Shown piece by piece: positions 8,739-17,111 of a stretch of 64,000 bases of DNA (the first letter of the stretch is position 1; each line of letters opens with the position of its first letter). The stretch comes from Verrucomicrobiota bacterium JB023 (GTDB lineage Bacteria; Verrucomicrobiota; Verrucomicrobiia; Verrucomicrobiales; Akkermansiaceae): positions 88,489 through 152,488 of the forward strand of contig JAUTCR010000025.1 in NCBI GenBank assembly GCA_030673895.1, read 5' to 3'. The notes under the pieces are model-generated. The model ran no database searches. It was given only the letters and a program-made list of their open reading frames with translations, and was not told the origin of the DNA. The translations under genes were made by a program, and so were the position numbers.

Positions 8739-8766
8739 AAAAAGCTGGCCGCAGTCCCGGCCAGCT
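8737..8766 (-). terminator. Rho-independent terminator of guaA
   Basis: A 9-bp perfect stem (AGCTGGCCG/CGGCCAGCT, 8743-8751 with 8758-8766) with a 6-base loop. On the minus strand it is followed by seven T residues (A-run 8737-8743 on the plus strand). It lies 28 bases past the guaA stop and overlaps the stop of the convergent LON-domain gene. Confidence 0.85.
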
Positions 8767-8793
8767 CACCTTCACCGCCCTGAGGCGGGCCAC

Positions 8794-10320
8794 TCACTCC
8801 CATTCAATACTCGCGGGTGGCTTGGTCGAGATATCGTAGAGCACTCGATTGACCCCAGCCACTTCATTGAGGATGCGGTGGCTACTCTCACGAAGGATCT
8901 GATAGGGCAGCTCCACCCAATCGGCGGTCATGGCGTCTTCACTAATCACCGCGCGGAGGCTCACCGCCCACTCGTAGCTCCGTTCGTCGCCCTTCACCCC
9001 TACTGTTTTCACCGGGATGAGCGCAGCATAGGATTGCCAGACCCGGTCATACCAACCGTGCTCCCGCAGCTTGCCGATAAAAATGGCGTCGGCTTCTCGA
9101 ATGATGCGCAGCTTCTTCTCCTCGATCGCTCCCGGACAGCGGACCGCCAGACCTGGTCCCGGGAAAGGATGCCGATTGACAATGTCCTCGGGGATTCCAA
9201 GCGCGATGCCCAGCTCGCGAACCTCGTCCTTGAAGAGCTCGGCCAATGGCTCAAGCACCTTGCCCTGCTTCTGGAGTTCCAGAATGCGGTCGACGCGATT
9301 GTGGTGCGTTTTGATCTTCGATGCCGACGACCCCTCGTTGGAGGCGCTCTCGATCACATCCGGGTAGAGCGTCCCCTGGGCTAACAACTCGGCATTGCCA
9401 ACCGCATCCCAGAAGACATCGACAAAGAGATTGCCAATGATGTCGCGCTTCTTCTCAGGATCCTCGACTCCCGCCAGTTTATTGAGAAAAAGCTCGCTAG
9501 CGTCCACCGTCTCGATCTCCACGCCCATGCGAGCGAAGTTCCGGCGGACCTCATCCCCCTCGTCCTTGCGCATCAAACCGTGGTCGACGAAGATGGCCCG
9601 GACGTTCACTCCCGCCTCCTTCAGCAGGACGGCCAGGATGGTGGAATCCACACCCCCGCTCACTCCGCAAACAACCTGCTTGTCACCAACGCGATCGTTG
9701 ATTTCCTTGAGCAGATCAGCCTTCAAATCCTCAATGCGGAATTCCTCCAGCCCTTCTGCCATTGAAAGGAAGTTCTTCAGAATCAGCGTCCCCTCATGAC
9801 TATGGGTCACCTCGGGATGAAACTGGATGCCACGGAACTTCTCCGACCAGCAAAGACTCACTGGCGTCCCGTCCTGGTTCGTCGCGAGCACCTTCGTCCC
9901 CTCCGGCAGCTGCTTGACGGTATCGGAATGGCTCATCCAGATCTGGGTGTCATTGGGCACCCCGCGGAAGAGTTCGTCCGCGACCTCGCCATGCATCAAC
10001 TGGGCCGGGCCATATTCACGACGGTCGCTGGCTTCAACAGTGCCTCCGAATTTCTTGTTCAGAATCTGCATGCCATAGCAGACCCCGAGGACGGGGATGT
10101 CATAGGCTTGCAGACGCTCGAAGTCGATATCCGGGGCATCCGGATCGGCGGTGCTCTTGGGCCCACCGGAAAGGATGATCGCGCCGGGGCCTCCCAGCTG
10201 CCCCAGGTCACTGGGGCGATAAAGTTTGGCGAAGTAGCCGAGTTCCCTCACCCGGCGAACGATTAGCTGCGTGTATTGCGAGCCAAAGTCAATGACCGCA
10301 ACGTGATTGGAATGCTCCAT
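8794..10320 (-). CDS. guaA: GMP synthase (glutamine-hydrolysing)
   Basis: Converts XMP to GMP with ATP and glutamine, the last step of guanine nucleotide synthesis. The N-terminal class I glutamine amidotransferase domain (about residues 1-195) has the nucleophile Cys in LGVCYGMQ and the His-Glu pair in HPEVTHS. The ATP-pyrophosphatase domain has the P-loop-like SGGVDST, and the dimerisation domain ends with the typical KPPASIEWE. At 508 aa the length is normal. It starts 20 bases after guaB on the same strand, forming a guaBA pair. Confidence 0.98.
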   Translation of the reverse strand: MEHSNHVAVIDFGSQYTQLIVRRVRELGYFAKLYRPSDLGQLGGPGAIILSGGPKSTADPDAPDIDFERLQAYDIPVLGVCYGMQILNKKFGGTVEASDRREYGPAQLMHGEVADELFRGVPNDTQIWMSHSDTVKQLPEGTKVLATNQDGTPVSLCWSEKFRGIQFHPEVTHSHEGTLILKNFLSMAEGLEEFRIEDLKADLLKEINDRVGDKQVVCGVSGGVDSTILAVLLKEAGVNVRAIFVDHGLMRKDEGDEVRRNFARMGVEIETVDASELFLNKLAGVEDPEKKRDIIGNLFVDVFWDAVGNAELLAQGTLYPDVIESASNEGSSASKIKTHHNRVDRILELQKQGKVLEPLAELFKDEVRELGIALGIPEDIVNRHPFPGPGLAVRCPGAIEEKKLRIIREADAIFIGKLREHGWYDRVWQSYAALIPVKTVGVKGDERSYEWAVSLRAVISEDAMTADWVELPYQILRESSHRILNEVAGVNRVLYDISTKPPASIEWE

Positions 10321-10340
10321 GTTAGAGTTTGTTAGAATTA

Positions 10341-11798
10341 TCAGTTACCCAGTTGCTGGTAGTTGTCAGGTTCCTCCGTAATGGTGATGTCGTGAGCATG
10401 ACTCTCACGAAGTCCCCCTGGCGTGATGCGAACAAATTCCGCATACTCGCGCAATTGCTCGAGATTGGCCGCGCCCACATAGCCCATGCCCGAGCGAAGG
10501 CCTCCCATTAGCTGGAAAATTACATCGGCGAGCGGGCCCTTGTAGGCCACTCGTCCCTCCACCCCCTCAGCGACGAGCTTGCCACTGCTATTCTGGCTAT
10601 AGCGGTCGCCAGCGCCCTTCTTCATTGCGCCCACCGAGCCCATGCCGCGATAGGATTTGAAACGACGACCTTGATAGTAGATGGTCTTGCCCGGGCTTTC
10701 CCGTGTTCCCGCGAGGAGGGAGCCCAGCATCACAAGGTCTGCTCCCGCAGCCAGTGCTTTCACCACATCTCCCGAGTATCGGATCCCGCCATCAGCAATG
10801 ACCCGCACACCCGCTTCGTGGGCGACATCGGCCACATTGCGGATGGCCGTGAATTGGGGCATCCCCACACCGGCAATGACCCGGGTCGTGCAGATGGAGC
10901 CGGGTCCGACCCCGACCTTGATGGCATTGGCTCCCGCCGCTACCAAATCCCGCGCGCCCTGCTCAGTCACCACATTGCCAGCCACGACAGGCCGCGTGCT
11001 CACTTCGCGCAATTTGGAAATGACCTCCATCACTCGATCGGTATGTCCGGTGGCCGCATCGATGAAGAGAGCGTCGGCCCCCGCCTCCACGAGAGCTTGT
11101 CCCCGCTCCAGAAAGTCTGGGCCCACCCCCACAGCCGCGCCACAGCGCAGTTGACCGTTGGGATCCTTGGCCGCGCTGGTGTAGGTGATGCGCTTCTCAA
11201 TATCCGCTCCAGTGATCAAACCGACCAGACGGCCAGCTGCATCCACCAGTGGCAACTTCTCGATTCGGTTCTCATAGAGGATGCGGCGGGCTTCCTCCAT
11301 GGAAGTATTGGGTCCACCCGTCACCAGGCGCTCCCGCGGCGTCATCACCTCTTCCACCTTTTCGCTCTCGCCATCGAAGTAACGCAGATCCCGCCCGGTC
11401 ACCATGCCCTCGAGCACGTCATCGGGACCAACAACGGGGAAGCCGGAGTATCCCCGCTCGGCCACGAGTTCGCGGACCTGACCAACCGTCATTTCCTTAT
11501 GCACCGTTTCCGGCTTATGGATGACGGCGTTCTCAGACCGCTTGACCTTGCTGACCATCGCCGCTTGTTCCGCGATGGGGCAAGCACGGTGAATGACCCC
11601 CATGCCACCCTCACGTGCGAGAGCGATGGCAAGTTCGCTCTCCGAAACCGTGTCCATGGCCGCCGAGATCGCCGGGGCGGTCAACTGGATATCATCCGTA
11701 AGAGAACTCGTTAAATCAACATCCGCAGGAATCACGGCGCTCCGCTTGGGCACCATAAGGACGTCGTCGAAAGAAAGACCAAGAGTGGGCTCTGCCAT
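10341..11798 (-). CDS. guaB: IMP dehydrogenase
   Basis: Oxidises IMP to XMP with NAD+, the committed step to GMP. The ATG at 11798 gives the standard N-terminus (GLSFDDVLMVP) and a 485-aa product; the frame stays open upstream but that part is not family-like. Two CBS domains occupy about residues 95-210. The catalytic loop GPGSICTTR contains the active Cys, and the IMP-binding GGIRYSGD and flap GMGSVGAM are intact. It lies 58 bases after mnmM and 20 bases before guaA on the same strand. Confidence 0.98.
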   Translation of the reverse strand: MAEPTLGLSFDDVLMVPKRSAVIPADVDLTSSLTDDIQLTAPAISAAMDTVSESELAIALAREGGMGVIHRACPIAEQAAMVSKVKRSENAVIHKPETVHKEMTVGQVRELVAERGYSGFPVVGPDDVLEGMVTGRDLRYFDGESEKVEEVMTPRERLVTGGPNTSMEEARRILYENRIEKLPLVDAAGRLVGLITGADIEKRITYTSAAKDPNGQLRCGAAVGVGPDFLERGQALVEAGADALFIDAATGHTDRVMEVISKLREVSTRPVVAGNVVTEQGARDLVAAGANAIKVGVGPGSICTTRVIAGVGMPQFTAIRNVADVAHEAGVRVIADGGIRYSGDVVKALAAGADLVMLGSLLAGTRESPGKTIYYQGRRFKSYRGMGSVGAMKKGAGDRYSQNSSGKLVAEGVEGRVAYKGPLADVIFQLMGGLRSGMGYVGAANLEQLREYAEFVRITPGGLRESHAHDITITEEPDNYQQLGN

Positions 11799-11856
11799 GG
11801 CGGAGTCAAAAGAGTTCACCCTCGACACGCAAGCCCGAAGCGGAGCGAATGTGGCA

Positions 11857-12405
11857 TCAATTTTCGCCAACCCGACGCACGGCGACCAAGAAAGGGCGCA
11901 CCCCCTCGCGTTCCCCGATCTCCACGGCGAAATCCTCAGTCAGGCTTCGCGTCCATTCGACCACGGCCCCGGCCTCCTCTAGTCCTCCCGGATGCCCGAC
12001 ATAACAGACCACCGTGATGACGCCCCCCTTTCGCAGGAGCGCGCTGGCGGAAGACAGAGCGGCCACCGTCGAGCGCTCTTGGGTGATGCGCTCCTTGTCG
12101 CTCCCCGGCAGATAACCAAGATTGAACATGACCGCGCTGACCGGGTGACTGACGACGTCAGCCAAGGTCTCATGCCCTTGCCGGAGAAGTTTGCAGCGCT
12201 CAAGCAACCCCGCCTCGCGGAGTCGCTGTCGACTCGATTCGATGGCTTGCGCCTGCACATCGAAGCCATGAACCATCCCGTGCGCCCCCACCAATTGGGC
12301 GAGGAACACGGCATCATGACCATTTCCCAGCGTGGCGTCGATCACTTGGTCGCCAGCTTGCACCGCATCCCGGACCAGCCTCTTTGCCTGTTCAGTCGCT
12401 CTCAT
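11857..12405 (-). CDS. mnmM: tRNA mnm5U methyltransferase-like protein (YtqB/MnmM family)
   Basis: A 182-aa Rossmann-fold SAM-dependent methyltransferase. Motif I is DATLGNGHDAVFLA, followed by the second acidic strand GFDVQ. The marker NLGYLPGSDK is characteristic of the YtqB family (Pfam rRNA_methylase), whose Bacillus member MnmM performs the final methylation to mnm5U34 in tRNA. The start codon overlaps the mutL stop in an ATGA arrangement, so the two are translationally coupled. The substrate assignment rests on family membership only. Confidence 0.8.
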   Translation of the reverse strand: MRATEQAKRLVRDAVQAGDQVIDATLGNGHDAVFLAQLVGAHGMVHGFDVQAQAIESSRQRLREAGLLERCKLLRQGHETLADVVSHPVSAVMFNLGYLPGSDKERITQERSTVAALSSASALLRKGGVITVVCYVGHPGGLEEAGAVVEWTRSLTEDFAVEIGEREGVRPFLVAVRRVGEN

Positions 12406-14312
12406 TTTCGGCCGAAGCGGCGGTTCAATTCATTAAAGGAATAATGGATGAGCGTCGGCCGACCATCCGCGGTGCAATAAGGAAGCTCGCAGCGAAAAAG
12501 CTCTTCCAGCAATTTTTCCCCGACCGCCGTACGGGCCCGCTCGCCCCGGGCTCCGAGTTTCGCAAAGCGTTTGGCGAACACCTCGAAAGCCACTCCCCGT
12601 CCGGAACGCTGCCCTTCGCTCTCGGTCAACTCATCGACGAGCCGCACAATCAAATCCTCCACCTCACCCTCCGGCAGGAAGTCGGGCGCGCTTCTCACCT
12701 GAACCGCATTGCCACCGAACTCTTCCAGGGCAATCCCGACCTCCTCGAAGTTGTTCTGATTGGCCAAAAGCACGGCATGGTCTCGCGGGTCCAGATGAAG
12801 CACTACCGGCACGAGCATTCCCTGTGACATGCCGGGCCCGACGCGGCCCATGAGCCGCTCGTAAACAATGCGTTCCCGCGCTGAACGTGGGTCCATGAGA
12901 ACCAGACCGTCGCTGCCCTCAAGCAGGTAGAAGCGGTCCCGCAGGGTTCCCACGAGGCGAAAGCTCTCCGCGCCCTCCCGCTTGGCCGGGGTCAATTCCG
13001 GTTGATGAGTAAGTTCGACTGTGTGGGGCTCAAGCGAGACGGGAGACAAAGGCTCAGCCCCTCCGGCAACAGGTTCAGCGGGAGCCGGGCTAGGAGAAGC
13101 GGCTGGAGGAGTCTCTACCACCTTTTCCCCCGATGGGGTTCCTTGGCCAACCCAGGCGACAGTGGGCGCCACAGTAGGTATATTGGCGGAGCTTGAACCG
13201 GTGGGTCGAGCATCCGAGGCCGGACTTTCATTTCTCTCGGTCAAATTCGGGCGATTCGTAGGGGCGAGTCCGGGTGCCTCGGCTTCAATGGCGAATCCCT
13301 TTTCCCTCTCCGGCGGTCTCCCTTCCTCCCCCTTCAAGGCCCGGGCGACGCCCTCAATGAGCACGGCCCGCACGTCCGAGGGACGGTGAAAGCGCACCTC
13401 CTTCTTTGCAGGGTGAACATTGACGTCCACCAAACCGGGTTCCATTTCCAGCCAAAGCCACGCTACCGGGCTCATTCCCTTCCCCAGCCGTTCCCCATAG
13501 GCATCGGCCACCGCCTTCCACACCACCCGGTCATCCACTGGCCTTCCATTGAGAAACATGGCCTGTCCGCGACGGGATTGCCGCGCTCCATCGGGAGGCA
13601 TCACATAGCCGGAGACCTTCACCCCCCGGCCCTGCCAGTCCACCCGCTTCATGCTCCTCATCAGCTGCCGCCCATCCAGCTCCGCGATGCGGACTCGGGC
13701 ATCCTTGCTGGCGGGTACATCGAAGACCGTCCGGCCATCCTTACGAAAGACAAATCGAACCCCCGGCGAGGCCAAGGCATGCATCCGCACCTCGTGCTCC
13801 ACATGCCCGCTCTCCGTCTGCTCGGTGCGGAGGAACTTTCTGCGAGCAGGGACATTGAAAAAAAGGTCCCTCACCTCCACCTCCGTGCCTCCGGCGCATC
13901 CCGCATCCCGGACGTCGGTCACCCGACCGCCCTCGACGACGATCTCCGTCCCCGCTTCCGCCTTTTTCTCGCGAGTCGTGAGGCGGAAGCGCGCCACGCT
14001 GGCGATGCTGGGTACCGCCTCCCCGCGGAAGCCCAAGGTCAGGATCCCCTCCAGCTCATCGACACTTCGCAGCTTGCTGGTGGCGTGGCGCTCGAGGCTC
14101 ATCAAGGCATCCTCCCGCGACATGCCGCAGCCATCGTCGCGCACCTTCATCGCCGCAATGCCTCCGCGCTGGACCTCCACCACCACTTCCCGGGCTCCGG
14201 CGTCGAGAGCATTCTCCATCAGCTCCTTCACCACGCTCGCGGGGCGCTCCACCACCTCACCGGCCGCCACCTGGCTGGCCAGCACCTCGGGCATCACATT
14301 GATCTTCCCCAT
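12402..14312 (-). CDS. mutL: DNA mismatch repair protein MutL
   Basis: Links mismatch recognition by MutS to strand processing. The N-terminal GHKL ATPase (about residues 1-330) is complete: ELMENALDAGA, DDGCGM and the TLGFRGEA lid motif. A low-complexity linker rich in Pro, Ala and Glu follows, then a C-terminal dimerisation domain. The endonuclease metal motif usually written DQHAxxExxxxE reads DPRSARERIVYE near residue 475, and the usual CPHGRP reads CTADGRP near residue 612, so key metal ligands are lost. Length (636 aa) is normal. It starts 15 bases after pilD and overlaps mnmM by 4 bases. Confidence 0.96.
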   Translation of the reverse strand: MGKINVMPEVLASQVAAGEVVERPASVVKELMENALDAGAREVVVEVQRGGIAAMKVRDDGCGMSREDALMSLERHATSKLRSVDELEGILTLGFRGEAVPSIASVARFRLTTREKKAEAGTEIVVEGGRVTDVRDAGCAGGTEVEVRDLFFNVPARRKFLRTEQTESGHVEHEVRMHALASPGVRFVFRKDGRTVFDVPASKDARVRIAELDGRQLMRSMKRVDWQGRGVKVSGYVMPPDGARQSRRGQAMFLNGRPVDDRVVWKAVADAYGERLGKGMSPVAWLWLEMEPGLVDVNVHPAKKEVRFHRPSDVRAVLIEGVARALKGEEGRPPEREKGFAIEAEAPGLAPTNRPNLTERNESPASDARPTGSSSANIPTVAPTVAWVGQGTPSGEKVVETPPAASPSPAPAEPVAGGAEPLSPVSLEPHTVELTHQPELTPAKREGAESFRLVGTLRDRFYLLEGSDGLVLMDPRSARERIVYERLMGRVGPGMSQGMLVPVVLHLDPRDHAVLLANQNNFEEVGIALEEFGGNAVQVRSAPDFLPEGEVEDLIVRLVDELTESEGQRSGRGVAFEVFAKRFAKLGARGERARTAVGEKLLEELFRCELPYCTADGRPTLIHYSFNELNRRFGRK

Positions 14313-14327
14313 ATCGACAGGTCATCA

Positions 14328-15515
14328 TCAGGCGCTCTGGCCTAGGATCAAGCCCATGTACCAAACCCAGATCTTCCACCCGCCAAAGGCCCAGGTCAGC
14401 CCCGCCAAGGCGAGAAACGGCCCAAAGGGCAAGGGCCGTCCAAAGCCCACCCGCAAGAGAAGCGAGGCCACCAATGCATACAGTGACGAACAGAAAAGGC
14501 TGAACACGACCGCCGGCCAGCCCAGAAAGGCGCCAATCATAGCCAGCAAAGGAGGGTCCCCGCCGCCCATCGCTTCCCGAGGCCGCACCACCCCGGTGGC
14601 CCGCCCGGAGAGGGAGACCATTTCCTCGATTCGCCAAGTTCGCTCACCGATCTCGACCGTCTCCGCCCGAATCGTCATTTCGCTGCCGGGAACCTTCTCC
14701 CCATCGAGAATGAAGTCGTTGCCAGTAATATTTAGCCGGTCCGTCTTGCGGTAGAACATGTCTCCCCACTCGAAGGCCTCGCCGTCGAGCACAAAGCAGA
14801 GCTGGCCGTTGGGGTCCTCATCTTCCGGCTCCCGCAGCTCCCAAGCCACCGGCTTCTCGAATGAAAAATTCTGTTTCCCGAAAGCCAGCTTGCCTCCCCA
14901 GACGACTAGCTGAAGGATCGCATAACCGGCCGCGAAACCCAGCAGCGCCTCACCCCAGCCCGTCGGCCAGACTTGCCCGACCCCGCTCAACTGCACGAGC
15001 CGGGGGAATACGATCGCTCCGAGCACCGCGAGGGCTGACGTCACCCACGTCATCGCCACCGGGATGATGTAATGCTCGGCATCAATGAACGAGATGATGA
15101 TGAGCATCGTGACCAAGAGGATCATGAGAAGAGCCTCGCCCGGCATCCCCCGCTGCCCGAAGAAATACCAGGATGCGGCCCAAAGCAGAGTGGTGAGAAG
15201 CTCGACCCAAAAGTAGCGGGATGGAATGTTCATCCCACACTCCGCGCACTTCCCCCGCTGCCAAAGCCAAGTGAAAAGAGGCAGGTTCCTTGTCCACGGA
15301 ATCTCCTTCTGACATCCCGGACAAAAGGAGCGCTTGGGCTCATTGACCGACATCCCCAACGGGACTCGATAGATCACCACGTTGAGAAACGACCCCACGC
15401 AGGCTCCGATGAAAATCACCGGCACCCACCAGAACCAATGCGTCCAAGGCAAAATCACGCGCGGAGTCTCCCATGCCTCTCCCTGCGAGCCAACCCACAC
15501 TTCGTCATTTCCCAT
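14328..15515 (-). CDS. pilD: Prepilin peptidase / leader peptidase (A24 family) with soluble insert
   Basis: Cleaves and N-methylates type IV prepilins or type II pseudopilins at the inner membrane. The N-terminal methyltransferase-like region has GSFLNVVIYRVP and the two zinc-binding pairs CPGC and CAEC. The two aspartyl-protease motifs are FIDAEHYIIP and GGGD. Between the membrane segments carrying them is an unusual polar insert of about 110 residues (roughly residues 215-325), predicted beta-rich. The ATG at 15515 gives 395 aa; an upstream in-frame extension to 15596 would overlap the promoter of the divergent TVP38-like gene and looks unlike protein. Confidence 0.88.
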   Translation of the reverse strand: MGNDEVWVGSQGEAWETPRVILPWTHWFWWVPVIFIGACVGSFLNVVIYRVPLGMSVNEPKRSFCPGCQKEIPWTRNLPLFTWLWQRGKCAECGMNIPSRYFWVELLTTLLWAASWYFFGQRGMPGEALLMILLVTMLIIISFIDAEHYIIPVAMTWVTSALAVLGAIVFPRLVQLSGVGQVWPTGWGEALLGFAAGYAILQLVVWGGKLAFGKQNFSFEKPVAWELREPEDEDPNGQLCFVLDGEAFEWGDMFYRKTDRLNITGNDFILDGEKVPGSEMTIRAETVEIGERTWRIEEMVSLSGRATGVVRPREAMGGGDPPLLAMIGAFLGWPAVVFSLFCSSLYALVASLLLRVGFGRPLPFGPFLALAGLTWAFGGWKIWVWYMGLILGQSA

Positions 15516-15628
15516 TCTATTGTTTGACGGGGTCAACCGCGATAGCCAACCCGGCGATGAAAGGCCGATCGCGCCACGCTCGCCCCGTTCGGCCAACGCT
15601 TGGCACCCTCTTTGCGAAAAGAGCCTCC

Positions 15629-16291
15629 ATGCTAGCCTCCCTCCAACGCTATCCTGTCCGGTCCGCCCTGATGGTTGTGCTCGTGGTGATTGGATTCTTC
15701 CTCTTCTGGCAATACCGGGATGAGCTCAGCGCGGACCGGCTCATTGCCTGGGGTGAATCCATTCCGCTTGCCCTCTTCTTGGCCAGCTTCCTCGTCCTCC
15801 CTCTTCTCGGGGTGCCGCTCTCTGTCTTTCTCATTCTAGCCGGGATGCGATTCGGGCTCCTGCCCGGGTTTCTCATCTCCGCTGGCTGCATCTTCTTCCA
15901 CAATGTGGTCGCCCTTTCCCTCACGCGCAGCGCCTTCCGCGGTCGGCTAATAAGCTGGCTGGAGGAGCGGGGGCGGGCCATTCCGGACTTCGATCGGGAG
16001 CGTCAGGTCTACCTTACCGCCCTCTTCGCCCTCGTGGCGGGCCCGCCCTATGCCCTCAAGCTCTACTTACTCGCACTCACCAATGTCTCGACCAAAGTCT
16101 ATCTTTGGGTGGGTGGCGTCTGCCATTCCCTTCTCGCCGTGGTTCCCCTTCTGGCCGGCACCGCAGCCACCGAGATCAATCCTCTCATGCTCTTCGTTGT
16201 TCTCACCGGGGCCTTCGTTCTCACCGTTCTCTTCCGCCGCCTTTGGCGAGGATTCAGGGAGCGACGGACCCGTGAAGAGCCGCTCGTTTGA
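15629..16291 (+). CDS. TVP38/TMEM64 family (DedA-like VTT domain) membrane protein
   Basis: A 220-aa integral membrane protein with the VTT/SNARE-associated fold: an N-terminal helix, a re-entrant-type segment around [24 protein letters not shown] and later helices. The second conserved element is [20 protein letters not shown]. Family members act as lipid scramblases or flippases or are uncharacterised. I start at the ATG at 15629; upstream in-frame sequence is Arg/Pro-rich and runs into the divergent pilD promoter. The C-terminus ends in a basic cytoplasmic tail. Confidence 0.82.
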   Translation: MLASLQRYPVRSALMVVLVVIGFFLFWQYRDELSADRLIAWGESIPLALFLASFLVLPLLGVPLSVFLILAGMRFGLLPGFLISAGCIFFHNVVALSLTRSAFRGRLISWLEERGRAIPDFDRERQVYLTALFALVAGPPYALKLYLLALTNVSTKVYLWVGGVCHSLLAVVPLLAGTAATEINPLMLFVVLTGAFVLTVLFRRLWRGFRERRTREEPLV

Positions 16292-16410
16292 GCGTCCGCG
16301 CGCCTCAAGTTGCAAGAGAACGGCATGCAGGCCGCAAGCATTCGCACCCTGGAATCCGCTGGAGGGCCCGTATCTGCGTCTGGCATGCCACAGGCGATAC
16401 TCAAGACGCT

Positions 16411-16977
16411 ATGAAACAGTACGACCTGACGAATAAGAAAATCGCCATTCTCGCCACCGACGGCTTTGAGCAGATCGAACTGACCAAGCCTCGCGCCGCT
16501 ATCGAAGAGGCTGGAGCCAGCATCGACCTCGTTTCCTTGGAAAAAGGCTCCATTCGGGGCTTCAATCACACCGAGCCCGGTGATGAATTCCCTGTCGACC
16601 GAACCGTCGATGAGGTTCAAGCAAAGGACTACGACGGCCTGCTTCTCCCCGGAGGCGTGCACAATCCGGACACCCTTCGCGTTAATGAGCAAGCCGTGCA
16701 ATTCGTCCGCGATTTCTTCAGCCAACACAAGCCGGTCGCCGCCATCTGTCACGGACCATGGACCCTAATCGAGGCCGATGTGGTCCGCGGTCGCAAGCTC
16801 ACCTCGTGGCCTAGCCTGAAGACGGACATTAAAAATGCGGGCGGTAACTGGGTGGACGAGGAAGTTGTCGTCGATAACGGCCTCACCACCAGCCGCAAGC
16901 CAGATGACCTCCAGGCCTTTTGTGACAAAGCGGTGGAAGAATTTGCGGAAGGGAAGCACGAAAAACAGACCGTCTGA
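16411..16977 (+). CDS. DJ-1/PfpI family protein (YhbO/glyoxalase III-like)
   Basis: A 188-aa class I glutamine amidotransferase-like protein. The opening strand is [16 protein letters not shown], with the conserved Glu, and the nucleophile elbow is AICHGPW with Cys113, the residue used by PfpI/YhbO proteins reported as proteases, glyoxalases or deglycases. Length is typical for the YhbO subgroup. The ATG at 16411 is chosen because upstream sequence is not family-like. A strong terminator follows 56 bases after the stop. The biochemical activity is disputed for the family. Confidence 0.92.
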   Translation: MKQYDLTNKKIAILATDGFEQIELTKPRAAIEEAGASIDLVSLEKGSIRGFNHTEPGDEFPVDRTVDEVQAKDYDGLLLPGGVHNPDTLRVNEQAVQFVRDFFSQHKPVAAICHGPWTLIEADVVRGRKLTSWPSLKTDIKNAGGNWVDEEVVVDNGLTTSRKPDDLQAFCDKAVEEFAEGKHEKQTV

Positions 16978-17033
16978 ACATGAGAAACTGAGCGTCTCCC
17001 AAATTTTTTCAAAAAACCCATAAAAACCCATCG

Positions 17034-17068
17034 GCGGCCTACGAATCGACTGATTCGTAGGCCGCTTT
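17034..17068 (+). terminator. Strong rho-independent terminator after the PfpI gene
   Basis: A perfect 14-bp stem (17034-17047 with 17052-17065) around the loop GACT, followed by TTT then CGCTT. An A-rich run precedes the stem. It separates the PfpI gene from the antiporter gene that starts 44 bases later. Confidence 0.85.
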
Positions 17069-17111
17069 CGCTTGCGTGATCGGATTCCCTGATCAAACTC
17101 CCCGTCGTCTG

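Noticed and set aside
10671..11714. Open frame of 347 codons on the plus strand
   Set aside because: Lies fully inside guaB on the other strand; His/Arg-rich shadow sequence without any family motif.
13386..14754. Two long plus-strand open frames opposite mutL and pilD
   Set aside because: Both mirror well-defined minus-strand genes and show low-complexity shadow composition.
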